From contig JAPKYZ010000085.1 in the NCBI GenBank assembly GCA_026394055.1, positions 61,184 through 125,183 of the forward strand: DNA of 64,000 nucleotides. The letters run 5' to 3'. Every line of letters starts with the position of its first letter. Position 1 is the first letter of the stretch. The translations under genes were made by a program, and so were the position numbers. Origin of the DNA: Acidobacteriota bacterium (GTDB lineage: Bacteria; Acidobacteriota; Terriglobia; Bryobacterales; Bryobacteraceae). The notes beneath the pieces are model-generated. The model was not told where the DNA came from. It did no database searches and saw only the letters and a list, made by a program, of their open reading frames with translations. This document shows, in pieces, positions 16,803-25,277 of this stretch.

Positions 16803-16935
16803 AGTATTTTGTGGGTGCGGTTTGAGATTAGCACTCCTCTCACTACTACGGAATGACGGCCCGCGCTGTTCCGGGTTTCGGTGGACCGCCGCCGAACCAA
16901 CCAGCGGCCTGAGTTGATCTGCCATAATCACTCCC

Positions 16936-18810
16936 ATGATTCGTGCGTTTTTGCTGGCGCTGTTGGCCTGGTCCGCGGTGGCGGAAGTCGTTCGAGTGGA
17001 ACTGGTGGAGCGGACCGATTACGCCAATGGCCAATCGTTCGGCCTGGCGGGTCCTTACGAAGTGGTGAAGGCGAAGGCCTATTTTGAGGCCGACCCGGCG
17101 GCAGCCGCCAACAAATTGATTGTTGACCTGCACTTGGCGCCGCGCAACGAACGGGGCAAGGTGGAGTGGTCCGCCGACGTCTATGTGATCAAGCCGCGCG
17201 ACACCTCTAAGGGCAATGGCACGCTGCTGTTTGAGGTCTCCAACCGCGGCGGACGGGGCCTGCTGAACCAGTTCCAGCGCGGCGATGAATTCTTGCTCCA
17301 GCAAGGCTTCTCGCTGCTGTGGTGCGGGTGGCAGTGGGATATTCCGGCCGCTTCTAAAGAAGGCCTACGGATGTATTCCCCCATCGCCACCGACAACGGC
17401 AAACCCATCCGCGGGCCGGTCCGCGCCGAATTTGTGCCGACCAAGCGGGAGACGCGCATGTGGCTGGGTGACCGGAATCACGTCCCTTACCCCATTGTGG
17501 CGGACGCCAAACTGACCGTCCGCAGCACGGGCGACGGCGAGCGGCAAACCATTCCCGCCGCAGCTTTCAAGGTGATCGAGAACGGCCAGGCGATCGAAAT
17601 GGCTGCCGGATTTGAGCCGGGCCGCATCTACGACTTGGTCTACACCGCCGAGAACCCGCGCATTGCCGGACTCGGGTCGGCCAGCATCCGCGATCTGGTC
17701 AGCTTCTTCCGCTACCCCGGCGGCAAAGGTCTGCTGCTGAACGCGGAAAGCCGGTTCATCAAGCGGACCATTGGCGTCGGCACCTCGCAAAGCGGGCGCT
17801 TCCTGCGCAAGTATCTCTATGACGGCTTCAACGCCGATGAGAAGGGCCGGATTGTGTTTGATGCCATCTGGGCGCACGTGGCCGGGGCGGGCCGCGGCAG
17901 CTTTAACCACCGCTTTGCCCAAGCCTCGCGCGACGGCCACCCGATGCTGAACTTCCTGTACCCCAGCGACCTGCCGCCGTTTACCGATGAGGCGATCCGC
18001 GCCAAGGCCAAGGCGGCGGGCGTGGAGCCGAAGATGTTCTACACCGATGGGTCGTATGAGTATTGGGGACGTGGGGCGGCGTTGACCCACCTGAAGGAAG
18101 ACGCTTCCGCCGACGCGGGCTTGACGGCCAATTCGCGCCGGTATTACCTGACCGGCACGCAGCACGGAGCCGGGCAGTTCCCTCCCCCGCACAACGCGAC
18201 CACGGAGTATGCGGCCAACGCGAACGACTACCGCTTTGCCATGCGTGCGCTGCTGGTGGGGCTGAACGGCTGGATCTCGAGCGGCAAAGAACCGCCCGCC
18301 TCGGCCTACCCGCTGCTGAGCAAAGGCGAACTGGTGGCCTACGACAAGATCAAGCTGCCGGTGGCGGGCGTCAAGACTCCGGCGCGACCGCACAAGGTCT
18401 TCCGCCTCGATTTCGGGCCGGAGTTTGAAGCCTCGGGCATCGTCACCAAGGAGCCGCCCGCAATCACGGGAGCTTTCCCGGTGATGGTGCCGCAAGTGGA
18501 CTCCAGCGGCAACGAAATCGCGGGCATCCGCCTGCCGCAGGTCTCCGTGCCGCTGGCCACTTACACGGGCTGGAATTACCGGACGAAGCAGATCGGCGCG
18601 GCGGGTGAGTTCTTCGACATGGTCGGCTCAACCTTCCCGTTCCCGCCCGCCAAGGTGGCGCAGCTCTACAAGGACAAGGACGAGTACCTGGCCAAGACGC
18701 TGGCCGCCGGTCGTGAGCTGGTGAAGCAGCGCTATCTGCTGGAAGAAGATCTGCTGGAAGTGCTGGACCGGGCAGCGAAGCAGTGGGATGGCATGGCGGC
18801 GGTGAAGTAA
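16936..18810 (+). CDS. Secreted alpha/beta hydrolase domain protein (PF20091-type)
   Basis: A 624-residue protein with a signal peptide (IRAFLLALLAWSAVA). The N-terminal third carries VRVELVERTDYANGQSFG and GPYEVVKAKAYFEADP. A core alpha/beta hydrolase region has the nucleophile elbow GTSQSGRFLR (Ser near residue 280) and NSRRYYLTGTQHGAG, which may hold the acid/His region. This is the 'alpha/beta hydrolase domain' family frequent in Acidobacteria and Planctomycetes; substrates are not established and an ester is likely. It is monocistronic and converges with a DUF2147 gene 6 bases beyond the stop. ATG 16936 gives the signal peptide directly. Confidence 0.85.
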   Translation: MIRAFLLALLAWSAVAEVVRVELVERTDYANGQSFGLAGPYEVVKAKAYFEADPAAAANKLIVDLHLAPRNERGKVEWSADVYVIKPRDTSKGNGTLLFEVSNRGGRGLLNQFQRGDEFLLQQGFSLLWCGWQWDIPAASKEGLRMYSPIATDNGKPIRGPVRAEFVPTKRETRMWLGDRNHVPYPIVADAKLTVRSTGDGERQTIPAAAFKVIENGQAIEMAAGFEPGRIYDLVYTAENPRIAGLGSASIRDLVSFFRYPGGKGLLLNAESRFIKRTIGVGTSQSGRFLRKYLYDGFNADEKGRIVFDAIWAHVAGAGRGSFNHRFAQASRDGHPMLNFLYPSDLPPFTDEAIRAKAKAAGVEPKMFYTDGSYEYWGRGAALTHLKEDASADAGLTANSRRYYLTGTQHGAGQFPPPHNATTEYAANANDYRFAMRALLVGLNGWISSGKEPPASAYPLLSKGELVAYDKIKLPVAGVKTPARPHKVFRLDFGPEFEASGIVTKEPPAITGAFPVMVPQVDSSGNEIAGIRLPQVSVPLATYTGWNYRTKQIGAAGEFFDMVGSTFPFPPAKVAQLYKDKDEYLAKTLAAGRELVKQRYLLEEDLLEVLDRAAKQWDGMAAVK

Positions 18811-18816
18811 GGCGCC

Positions 18817-19221
18817 CTACTTGTCACGGGTCCAGCGGACGGTCTTGCGGACCACTCCCGCGCTAACTTTGATGTCGAGCGCATCCGCTCCAGCCAGGAC
18901 CAGTTTGGCCGGGACTTCCTTGCCCCGTTGCGGGCCGTACAGCGTGCCGCCCTCCCATGTGTCGGCGCCCGCATGGCGGAAGCCCCGCAGGATCTGGACC
19001 CCGACCAAGGGCCGGGTACGGAGGCTCGGGTCGGGGTTGTTGGCATCCTGCTTTGGGTTCATCATCCACTGGATGGAGCCGCAGTAGCCGTCGCCGCACT
19101 TGACGATCTCGATCTTTGATTCTTGGTTGGGGGTCACCCAACGGCCCACGATCCGGTCCGCGGCTGATGGTTCACCCTGGGCGGCCGTTGTTGCCAGCAG
19201 TGCGACGAGCAAGAAGCGCAT
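18817..19221 (-). CDS. DUF2147 secreted protein
   Basis: A 134-residue protein with a signal peptide (MRFLLVALLATTAAQG). The mature part has family hallmarks of DUF2147: IVGRWVTPNQESKIEIVKC, GDGYCGSIQWM, GVQILRGFRHAGADTWEGG, TLYGPQRGKEVPAKL and a closing RKTVRWTRDK. It is a small beta-barrel-like periplasmic protein of unknown role. Two Cys residues (KCGDGYC) may form a disulfide, as in relatives. It is transcribed towards the hydrolase gene. Confidence 0.85.
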   Translation of the reverse strand: MRFLLVALLATTAAQGEPSAADRIVGRWVTPNQESKIEIVKCGDGYCGSIQWMMNPKQDANNPDPSLRTRPLVGVQILRGFRHAGADTWEGGTLYGPQRGKEVPAKLVLAGADALDIKVSAGVVRKTVRWTRDK

Positions 19222-19264
19222 AAAACCAGCCTAGCGCGTCCATTTCAGGCAGCAGGATGGTTGA

Positions 19265-19286
19265 ACCCTTGTCTTTGCTCAAGGGT
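19265..19286. terminator. Hairpin between mnmE and the DUF2147 gene
   Basis: ACCCTTG (19265-19271) and CAAGGGT (19280-19286) form a perfect 7-bp stem with an 8-base loop, just after the mnmE stop. There is no T-run, so it may be an RNA-stabilising or Rho-assisted end of the operon rather than a classic intrinsic terminator. Confidence 0.35.
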
Positions 19287-19300
19287 CCGGCGGGAGCGTG

Positions 19301-20656
19301 CTACTTGCCAATACAGAACTTGCCGAAGATGTTGTTCAAGATATCGTCGGCCGTCGTGGCGCCGGTGATCGCATCAATGGGGCGCAGCGCGGAGTAGAGG
19401 TCGACCAACAGCATCTCGTGCGGGATACGGTCCTCGATCGCCACCCGCGCCCGGTCCAGGTAGTTCCAGCTTTCGCGCAGCAGCTGCTCATGCCGCAGCG
19501 AGGTGATGAAGCCGTCTTCCTGCGAGGGGATGCCGTCCGGATTGAGCGTCACCAGGATCGCCTCTCGCAGCGTGTCAATGCCGTCTCCGGTCAAGGCTGA
19601 CACCGGGATGGCGCCGCTCAAGATCTGCGCCCGCGGCGCCAAGTCCGCCTTGTTGGCGATGATCAGCATTCGGCCCGCCTCCTGGGCCTTGGCGATCAGC
19701 TGGTGATCACCGGGCTCCAGTGGTTCAGACAGATCGAGCACCACCAGCGTCAGGTCCGCATCGGCCAGCGCTTGCCAACTGCGCTCAATGCCCAGGGTCT
19801 CGACCAAATCCACCGATTCGCGGACGCCGGCCGTATCGACAAACTTCACTGGGATACCAAAGATGGAGGCGGTCTCGCTGACCACATCGCGCGTCGTACC
19901 GGGGATGTCGGTGACAATGGCCCGGTCCTGCCCCACCAGGCGGTTGAACAGGCTGCTCTTGCCGACGTTGGGGCGGCCCACGATGGCCAGCGTCAGGCCG
20001 TCGTGCACCAGCTTGCCAAAGGCGAAGCTGTCGATTAGACGGACCACCTGAGGCTCGATCAGGTTCAGGCGGCGCAGCAGCTCCACATCGGGCGCGACGT
20101 CGATATCGTTGTCGGCAAAATCGATGCCCGCTTCGAGCAGCGAGATCAGCTCAATCAGTTCGGCCTTCAGCGGCGCCAGCCGCCGCGAGACGGAGCCGGA
20201 GACCTGCTGGGCGGCCACTCGCGCCTGGTAGAGCGTGGTGGCCTCAATCAGATCGCGGACGGCTTCGGCCTGGGGAAGATCGAGATGGCCGTGGACAAAG
20301 GCCCGCAGCGTGAACTCGCCGGGTTCGGCCAGCCGCGCACCCAGCGATAGCAGCCGTTCCAGCACCGCGCGCAGGACGACGGGAGATCCGTGTAGCGACA
20401 GCTCCACCACATCTTCGCCGGTGTAGGAGTTGGGTGCTTCAAACCACGTCGCCAGCCCATCATCCAGCTTGGCCGCGTCTTCTCCGACGACGACGATGCG
20501 GTGGGCGAAGCGGGGACTCCAGTCTGGCACTTCCTGCAGCAGACCGCTGGAGATCTCACGCGCCGCCGGTCCGGACAAGCGGATGAGGCCAATGCCGCCA
20601 CGTCCCGGAGGCGTGGAAATCGCGGCAATCGTCGATCTGTTAGGGGCGGCTGTCAC
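19301..20656 (-). CDS. mnmE: tRNA modification GTPase MnmE
   Basis: A 451-residue protein. With MnmG, MnmE makes the 5-carboxymethylaminomethyl group on wobble U34 of certain tRNAs. I chose GTG 20656 ([20 protein letters not shown]), which matches the family N-terminus ([15 protein letters not shown]); it overlaps the end of jag by 17 bases. The upstream in-frame ATGs read through jag sequence and give a Val/Pro-rich, non-homologous leader. Visible motifs are the tetrahydrofolate-binding N-domain, the G1 box [11 protein letters not shown]3 DTAGVR, G4 NKAD, and the invariant C-terminal Cys motif FCIGK. Length is normal. It is last in the rpmH-rnpA-yidD-yidC-jag-mnmE operon. Confidence 0.96.
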   Translation of the reverse strand: MTAAPNRSTIAAISTPPGRGGIGLIRLSGPAAREISSGLLQEVPDWSPRFAHRIVVVGEDAAKLDDGLATWFEAPNSYTGEDVVELSLHGSPVVLRAVLERLLSLGARLAEPGEFTLRAFVHGHLDLPQAEAVRDLIEATTLYQARVAAQQVSGSVSRRLAPLKAELIELISLLEAGIDFADNDIDVAPDVELLRRLNLIEPQVVRLIDSFAFGKLVHDGLTLAIVGRPNVGKSSLFNRLVGQDRAIVTDIPGTTRDVVSETASIFGIPVKFVDTAGVRESVDLVETLGIERSWQALADADLTLVVLDLSEPLEPGDHQLIAKAQEAGRMLIIANKADLAPRAQILSGAIPVSALTGDGIDTLREAILVTLNPDGIPSQEDGFITSLRHEQLLRESWNYLDRARVAIEDRIPHEMLLVDLYSALRPIDAITGATTADDILNNIFGKFCIGK

Positions 20657-21320
20657 GGCGGGGTCCCCGCCCGCGGTCGCCATCGCGGCGCGGACCGCGG
20701 GGTCCACGGTCACCACCACGGCCACCGCCGGGTCCGCCAAACTTGTTGCGGGACACGAAGTCCGGCTGACGTACCGGAGGCGGAGGAGCGGGAGGCATCG
20801 GCGCATCCAGCGGCAGCACGCAGACCTGACGGAATGGTCCACCGCCGACGCTCTCGCTGCGCAATTCCTTCTCCTCGCGGAGCGCCAGGTGGAGAATGCG
20901 CCGCTCGCGGGAGGTCATGGGGTTGAAGAAGTAGGCTTGGCCGGTCTTCTTCACACGCTCGGCCGCGCTCTGGGCCGACATGCGGAGTTCCTGCACGCGC
21001 AGGACGCGATAATCGTTGGCGTCAAAGCAGATGCGGGAGTGATCTTCAGCCGGGATGCGCAGGGCTTCGAGCGTGAGGTGCTCCAGTGCCAGCAGCAGTT
21101 CGGCCTTGTTTTCCAGCACCAGGTCGACGTCGGCACCGGTCAGACGAACCATCAAATCGGGAGTTTCAAAATCGGGGTGCACACCGGCACCACTCGCCAC
21201 CCGAACCGTCAATTCGAACCCCGCCTTGGCCATCACTCCGGCCAAAAATGCTTCGATGCGGGGCCCGGTTTCCGCTAGCCCATACTTTACAGTGCTCATT
21301 CGATACCCGTGCTCGCTCAT
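20640..21320 (-). CDS. jag: Jag/KhpB-type R3H RNA-binding protein
   Basis: A 226-residue protein with a KH-like middle domain ([27 protein letters not shown]) and an R3H domain containing [23 protein letters not shown], the RxxxH core. The usual N-terminal Jag-N segment is short. The C-terminal 50 residues are low-complexity Gly/Arg/Asp (RGG-type), unusual for the family and suggesting extra RNA contacts. Its place between yidC and mnmE is the conserved one. Met-1 or Met-8 could start translation; both fit. The gene ends inside the mnmE start region. Confidence 0.88.
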   Translation of the reverse strand: MSEHGYRMSTVKYGLAETGPRIEAFLAGVMAKAGFELTVRVASGAGVHPDFETPDLMVRLTGADVDLVLENKAELLLALEHLTLEALRIPAEDHSRICFDANDYRVLRVQELRMSAQSAAERVKKTGQAYFFNPMTSRERRILHLALREEKELRSESVGGGPFRQVCVLPLDAPMPPAPPPPVRQPDFVSRNKFGGPGGGRGGDRGPRGPRRDGDRGRGPRRDSRP

Positions 21321-21328
21321 TCTCGCGC

Positions 21329-23026
21329 TTACTTCGACTTCTTCTTCGGCGCCGGGGCTTTCGCCACCACCGCCGCCGCCGGAGCAGGCATCAATTTGTT
21401 AAAGGCCAATTGCTGGACGATGCCGACCAAGTTACCAGTGAGCCAGTATAACACCAGGCCACTGGTGGCCCCGTAGAACATAAAGCCAAACACCAGCGGC
21501 ATAAACATCATCATTTTTTGCTGCGCCGGGTCGCCTCCGGTGGCCGGAGTCATCCGTTGCAGCCAGAACTGCGTGCCGATCATCACCAGCGGCAGCACGC
21601 GGATGGCCAGCGTTTCCGGCTGTGACAAATCCGCCACCCAGAGCCAGCTGGCCTGGCGCAATTCGATCGACACGCCGAGCACGGCGTAGAAGGCAAACAG
21701 GAACGGAAACTGCAGCACCAGCGGCAGGCAGCCGCCGGCCGGGTTGACGCCATGTTTTTTGTAGAGCGCCATGATCTCTTCGTTCTTGTTGGCCATCTTG
21801 GGGTCTTTCATCGAAAGGCCCTTGTAGCGATCATTGATAGCGTTCATCTCCGGCTGCACCAGCGCCATCTTGCGCATCGATTGCAGAGAGGAGATCTTCA
21901 GCGGCAATAGCAGGATGTTGATGACGATGGTGACCAGAATGATCGACCAGCCCCAGCTCTTCACCCAGTTGTCGTTGACGTAGTGCAGCGCTAGGAACAG
22001 GTACTTGGCCATGATCGACGTCCAGCCAAAGTCGATCAGCCCTTCGAGCTTCGGGTCGATGCTCTTCAGCAGGTCGTAGTCCTTTGGCCCCACGAACATC
22101 GAAAGCTGATTCCGGCCCGCGCCACCGATCGCCCCGCCCACGATGGCCTCATCCTTGCCATCCTTGTCCGGGATCATGTCGTTGATGGTCAGCAGTTCCA
22201 GGTTCGACCCCGATGCCGGCAGCACCACCATCGCAAAGTAAGCGTCTTCCAAGCCCGCAAAAGCGAAGTTGCCGGCTTTGGATTTTGGTCCGCCCTCGGC
22301 ATGCTTGGCGTCGTTGGTGACCAGCTTGTTCTCCGCCACATCAAACGACAGGCTATGTTTGGCCGCCGCCGCATTGATGACGGACGCATCGCCGAAACCG
22401 CCGCGCCAGGCCAGTAGGTGCGGCACGGCGACGCTGCCCTCAAATAGCTCCGAGGCCACCTGAAGAATGTAGGAGCCCTTCTTCAGCCGGATCGACTTCT
22501 TGGCCGACATGCGTCCGTCGGAGTAGGCAAACTCATAGCCACCATCCACCGCCGTGGCCACAAACAAGGCATCGTTCACCGGCGCCCACCCCTCGCGGCC
22601 CTTGATCATCATGGAGAACGGGTAGCCGTTCTTCTTGACGCCCGCCACGCTCACCAGGTCGAGCGGCTTGCCGTTGGAGTCCTTGTACTTCTTCAGCACC
22701 CAGCTCTTCACCAGCGCGCCGCGATTGGTGACTTCGATCTTGAACAGATCGCTCTCGATCACCGACACTTCTTCCTTAACAGCGGCCGTCGCCCCCGCCG
22801 GAGCGGCAGGCACCGCCGGAGCGTTGGCCGCAGGCGCAGGTGCGGCCGGGGCCGGTTGCGCCTTCGCGGCTTCCTGCTTCTTGGGTGGCGCTTCAGGAGT
22901 GGGCTTGTAGAAGTAGGGCGTCACAAAAAGGACGGCCAGCATCAGCACCATGGCGATCACCAAGCGGATCTCCATGGGCATCTCTTTGCCTTTTTGCGGA
23001 TTCGGAATGGGCTGGAAGTCAGACAT
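21329..23026 (-). CDS. yidC: Membrane protein insertase YidC
   Basis: A 565-residue inner-membrane insertase of the Gram-negative type. An N-terminal anchor (IRLVIAMVLMLAVLFVTPYFY) is followed by a Pro/Ala-rich linker and a large periplasmic beta-domain (about 85-345). The conserved five-helix 60KD_IMP core (about 360-550) includes WGWSIILVTIVINILLLPL, QPEMNAINDRYKG, NPAGGCLPLVLQFPFLFAFY and ASGLVLYWLTGN-like sequence, and the C-terminus is Lys-rich (KAPAPKKKSK). YidC inserts proteins with or without Sec. The Ala-rich linker is long but not abnormal. It follows yidD by 23 bases. Confidence 0.97.
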   Translation of the reverse strand: MSDFQPIPNPQKGKEMPMEIRLVIAMVLMLAVLFVTPYFYKPTPEAPPKKQEAAKAQPAPAAPAPAANAPAVPAAPAGATAAVKEEVSVIESDLFKIEVTNRGALVKSWVLKKYKDSNGKPLDLVSVAGVKKNGYPFSMMIKGREGWAPVNDALFVATAVDGGYEFAYSDGRMSAKKSIRLKKGSYILQVASELFEGSVAVPHLLAWRGGFGDASVINAAAAKHSLSFDVAENKLVTNDAKHAEGGPKSKAGNFAFAGLEDAYFAMVVLPASGSNLELLTINDMIPDKDGKDEAIVGGAIGGAGRNQLSMFVGPKDYDLLKSIDPKLEGLIDFGWTSIMAKYLFLALHYVNDNWVKSWGWSIILVTIVINILLLPLKISSLQSMRKMALVQPEMNAINDRYKGLSMKDPKMANKNEEIMALYKKHGVNPAGGCLPLVLQFPFLFAFYAVLGVSIELRQASWLWVADLSQPETLAIRVLPLVMIGTQFWLQRMTPATGGDPAQQKMMMFMPLVFGFMFYGATSGLVLYWLTGNLVGIVQQLAFNKLMPAPAAAVVAKAPAPKKKSK

Positions 23027-23049
23027 CGGTTTTTAGAATGGTCGAAAGA

Positions 23050-23280
23050 TTAGGCCCGTGGCGGGACGGGGTCAAAACCGCCGGAGTGAAATGGATGGCA
23101 GCGCCCCAGGCGCCGCAAACCCAACCATACCCCGCGCACGGGGCCGTGGTGGGCAATGGCCTGGGCCATATATTCAGAACAAGTGGGGCGAAAACGGCAC
23201 GCCGACGGCAGCAACGGAGAAAGCCACCTCTTATAGAGAGCCAGCGCGCCAATCAGCCAGGAGCCAATCATCGGGAACAT
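23050..23280 (-). CDS. yidD: Membrane protein insertion efficiency factor YidD
   Basis: A 76-residue protein with the YidD hallmarks: [36 protein letters not shown] and the [15 protein letters not shown] ending, including the conserved Cys residues. It has an amphipathic N-terminal helix and assists YidC. Its ATG at 23280 overlaps the 3' end of rnpA by 13 bases. Order and spacing match the conserved bacterial operon. Confidence 0.95.
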   Translation of the reverse strand: MFPMIGSWLIGALALYKRWLSPLLPSACRFRPTCSEYMAQAIAHHGPVRGVWLGLRRLGRCHPFHSGGFDPVPPRA

Positions 23281-23558
23281 CGCGCAATCAGCTTCTCAAC
23301 ATCGGCCCGGAGCCGATCAAGCGGAGCGTCTTCGGCAACGCGCCGGGGGTTGAAGACAATCCAGCACTTGGCCGGAAAGCGGTGCTGTTCCAGGCGGATG
23401 ATTTCGCGCAACCGTCGCCGGATGCGGTTCCGGTGCACGGATTTGCCCACCGCCCGAGGGAGCGTAAAGCCGAAGCGTGGACCATCTGCCGGGTCCTGCT
23501 CCAGGCAGAAGGCCGCAAACAGACCAGTTGAGAGTCGCCACCCCCGGTCGTAGACCAA
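23268..23558 (-). CDS. rnpA: Ribonuclease P protein component, start codon uncertain
   Basis: The RnpA core is clear: [20 protein letters not shown], the RNA-binding RNR box, then [12 protein letters not shown]. The only canonical in-frame start is TTG 23558, which gives 96 residues but cuts off conserved N-terminal sequence. The open frame continues upstream through [20 protein letters not shown], where RLLRPTDF..VY is the usual RnpA beginning, and on to about 23690, with no ATG, GTG or TTG. Translation may start at a rare ATC (for example 23607 or 23616 region), or the sequence has an error. The protein completes RNase P for tRNA 5' processing. rpmH lies just upstream in another frame. Confidence 0.85.
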   Translation of the reverse strand: MVYDRGWRLSTGLFAAFCLEQDPADGPRFGFTLPRAVGKSVHRNRIRRRLREIIRLEQHRFPAKCWIVFNPRRVAEDAPLDRLRADVEKLIARCSR

Positions 23559-23674
23559 ACGAAAATCGGTAGGTCGGAGAAGGCGTACACGCTTAGGGTA
23601 TGAAAAATTTACCGGCGACGGCGCGATTTCGGTGATGGCGATGTCAGTCGTAGCGATGAAACCGCAAACCGGCT

Positions 23675-23842
23675 TTAGTGCGACGCGCGAACGGCGCGCT
23701 CATCGCTGACGGTCAGCTTCCAACGGCCACGAGCGCGCCGGCGAGCCAGCACAGCCCGGCCATCGACACTGCTCATCCGCTCGCGGAAACCATGTTTCTT
23801 TGCCCGCTTGCGATTGTTGGGCTGAAATGTACGTTTGGGCAT
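23675..23842 (-). CDS. rpmH: Ribosomal protein bL34
   Basis: A 55-residue basic protein: [20 protein letters not shown], then [20 protein letters not shown], the nearly invariant bL34 sequence (KRTFQP, HGFR.RM, GR.VL.RRRA.GR). Its C-terminus ([15 protein letters not shown]) is slightly longer than the usual 44-48 residues. It is first in the operon, 34 bases downstream of a near-consensus promoter -10 box, and is a component of the 50S subunit. Confidence 0.97.
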   Translation of the reverse strand: MPKRTFQPNNRKRAKKHGFRERMSSVDGRAVLARRRARGRWKLTVSDERAVRASH

Positions 23843-23876
23843 AGAAAATCCTCAGGCGGGAAGTACCGCAAATCCT

Positions 23877-23905
23877 AGTATAGGGGACGTTGGGCGGTGT
23901 GTCAA
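23877..23905 (-). promoter_or_regulatory. Sigma-70-type promoter of the rpmH operon
   Basis: On the minus strand, TTGACA (23905-23900) is separated by exactly 17 bases from TATACT (23882-23877). This is a perfect -35 and near-perfect -10, and the predicted transcript starts about 25-30 bases before rpmH. It fits a strong housekeeping promoter. Confidence 0.85.
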
Positions 23906-23933
23906 AAGGCGGTGACGGGGTTGCGGGCCGATG

Positions 23934-23962
23934 TTGACGCGGCGGGTACGGCGGCATACATT
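23934..23962 (+). promoter_or_regulatory. Predicted promoter of the BrnT/BrnA-like pair
   Basis: TTGACG (23934-23939), a 17-base spacer and TACATT (23957-23962) face the BrnT-like gene. The expected transcription start, about 23969-23970, is only 2-3 bases before the GTG start at 23972, so the message would be leaderless or nearly so. Prediction from sequence only. Confidence 0.5.
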
Positions 23963-23971
23963 GTAAATACA

Positions 23972-24256
23972 GTGTTCAGCTGGGATGCCTCCAATGAGGG
24001 CCATGTGGCCCGGCACGGAATCGCGCCCGGCGAGGTAGAGGAAGTGCTGCAGGGCGTCCCGGTCCCGGCAGGCTCCGATGATCGAGGCGGAGAGACGAGA
24101 TTCCGGGCGATCGGGGAGACGGCAAGGGGAAGAGTTTTGGTTGTTGTGTATGTTGAAAGAGAAGGGGCCATCCGACCGGTCACCGCCTTCCCGGCCAACA
24201 GACAATTGAGGAAATGGTATGCCGAAGAGCGCAAAGCCCAGCAAGACAACAGATAA
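23972..24256 (+). CDS. BrnT-like toxin (DUF497)
   Basis: A 94-residue protein starting at GTG 23972: FSWDASNEGHVARHGIAPGE (the F.WD..K...N...HG...EE pattern of BrnT), then ETRFRAIGETARGRVLVVVY and the closing REGAIRPVTAFPANRQLRKWY (run split at 20). BrnT toxins are RNase-like RelE-fold proteins. An in-frame GTG at 23897 would add 25 unconserved residues and begin within the rpmH promoter, so I reject it. The toxin gene comes first, as in brnTA, and overlaps the antitoxin by 38 bases. The final 'Y..ER' resembles the active-site tail of BrnT relatives (family knowledge). Confidence 0.78.
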   Translation: MFSWDASNEGHVARHGIAPGEVEEVLQGVPVPAGSDDRGGETRFRAIGETARGRVLVVVYVEREGAIRPVTAFPANRQLRKWYAEERKAQQDNR

Positions 24257-24542
24257 GAAGGGCCATTGGGCGGAGTGTTCCAATGAGGCGGAAGAAGCCG
24301 CTTGGTGGGAACAGAACCAGGACTACATCCTGCGCAAATTCCGGGAAGATGCCCAGGCGGGCACGCTCAAACGGACCGCTACGGCGCTGGTGGGTGTAGA
24401 GATACTTCCCGCCAAACCGATCTCCATCCGTTTACCCCAAGCGGACATCGCCCTCGCCCGCCAGCAGGCCGCCGAAAACGGGGTACCCTACCAAACTTGG
24501 CTGAAGCAGATCATCCACCGCGGTCTGCGGAAGACAGGCTGA
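24219..24542 (+). CDS. BrnA/CopG-like antitoxin
   Basis: A 107-residue protein. The N-terminal half is charged, with GHWAECSNEAEEAAWWEQNQ, a likely toxin-neutralising arm. The C-terminal half is a ribbon-helix-helix-like DNA-binding unit: KPISIRLPQADIALARQQAA, then ENGVPYQTWLKQIIHRGLRK. This is the common BrnA/CopG arrangement for an antitoxin that also represses its own promoter. ATG 24219 lies inside the toxin reading frame (38-base overlap), which couples translation of the two. Confidence 0.75.
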   Translation: MPKSAKPSKTTDKKGHWAECSNEAEEAAWWEQNQDYILRKFREDAQAGTLKRTATALVGVEILPAKPISIRLPQADIALARQQAAENGVPYQTWLKQIIHRGLRKTG

Positions 24543-24580
24543 CAACAGCTGCACTCGGAAGAACGCCTGGCCCGGCTGCC

Positions 24581-24607
24581 GTACGAAATACCGTTTATCA
24601 TACGTAC
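24581..24607. promoter_or_regulatory. Candidate autoregulatory operator and -10 box before the VapB-like gene
   Basis: GTACG (24581-24585) and CGTAC (24603-24607) form an inverted repeat ending directly at the ATG 24608. A TATCAT (24596-24601) inside it could be a -10 box, which would make the transcript leaderless; no good -35 is seen. Placement is as expected for a VapB-type repressor site. The inner bases are only weakly symmetric. Confidence 0.4.
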
Positions 24608-24835
24608 ATGGCGAAGCTAACGTTGAGCGTAGACGAAGCGGTCATCGCACGGGCCAAAGACTACGCCCGCCTGCACGGCTTGACTGTCTCGAAAATGGTC
24701 GAAACCTACCTGGACACGGTAGTTGAGCCGCCCGTGGCAAGCATCGATACTCCGGTTCTTCGGGCAGTGCGGGGAATCCTCAAGGACGTTGACCTAGACG
24801 ATTATCGCGAACATCTGGCTGCGAAGTATCGATGA
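24608..24835 (+). CDS. VapB-like antitoxin (DUF6364-type)
   Basis: A 75-residue protein starting MAKLTLSVDEAVIARAKDYA, then RLHGLTVSKMVETYLDTVV. This is a ribbon-helix-helix DNA-binding N-terminus of the DUF6364/VapB type. The C-terminal tail (TPVLRAVRGILKDVDLDDYR) would fold over the toxin. A longer in-frame reading upstream comes only from sequence overlapping the BrnA-like gene and lacks conservation. The stop overlaps the toxin start (ATGA), a classic vapBC arrangement. Confidence 0.85.
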   Translation: MAKLTLSVDEAVIARAKDYARLHGLTVSKMVETYLDTVVEPPVASIDTPVLRAVRGILKDVDLDDYREHLAAKYR

Positions 24836-25260
24836 AGCGGATCTTGTTCGATACCAATGTTGTGTTGGACGTTCTTCTGGAGCGGCCACCGTTCGCGGAA
24901 CGGAGCGCTGCGGCCTGGGCGGTTATCGAGAGGGGCGAGGCCCAAGGTTTTTTGTCGGCCCACGCCGTGACTACCATCCATTACCTTTTGAGGAAACAAC
25001 TCGGTGATCGGAATGCAAAGGGTGTCCTAGCCGCGATCTTGACGGTGTTCGTGGTCGCCGCCGTCGATCACCGGACAGTCACGGAAGCGTTCGGCCTACC
25101 GATGAAGGACTTCGAGGATGCTGTCGCCGCAGGAGCGGCGCGTGGGGCGGGATGTGACTTGATCGTCACCCGTGATCCAACTGGTTTCGCCGGATCGCCG
25201 GTACGTTTTTCGGCACCGGATCAGTTGCCCGCGATTCTCAGTAGTGCGGCATCCCAGTAG
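24832..25260 (+). CDS. PIN-domain ribonuclease toxin (VapC-like)
   Basis: A 142-residue PIN-domain protein. The acidic catalytic residues are placed as in the family: MKRILFDTNVVLDVLLERPP (Asp7 of DTN), a central Glu (AWAVIERGEAQG), MKDFEDAVAAGAA (EDA) and LIVTRDPTGF (TRD). VapC toxins are Mg-dependent RNases that cut tRNA or rRNA; the target here is unknown. It is translationally coupled to the upstream antitoxin. All the acidic residues are present, so the enzyme should be active. Confidence 0.88.
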   Translation: MKRILFDTNVVLDVLLERPPFAERSAAAWAVIERGEAQGFLSAHAVTTIHYLLRKQLGDRNAKGVLAAILTVFVVAAVDHRTVTEAFGLPMKDFEDAVAAGAARGAGCDLIVTRDPTGFAGSPVRFSAPDQLPAILSSAASQ

Positions 25261-25277
25261 TGTGAGGCGCCGCCGCC

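Noticed and set aside
17365..18495. A 376-codon antisense frame within the hydrolase gene
   Set aside because: Same shadow composition; the hydrolase motifs are on the plus strand.
23843..23971. Possible chromosomal origin beside rpmH
   Set aside because: In many bacteria dnaA and oriC lie next to rpmH, but no dnaA gene and no cluster of DnaA boxes (TTATCCACA-like) was seen; the space is filled by two promoters.
23897..23971. Upstream GTG start for the BrnT-like toxin
   Set aside because: It adds unconserved residues, overlaps the rpmH promoter and precedes the toxin's own predicted promoter.
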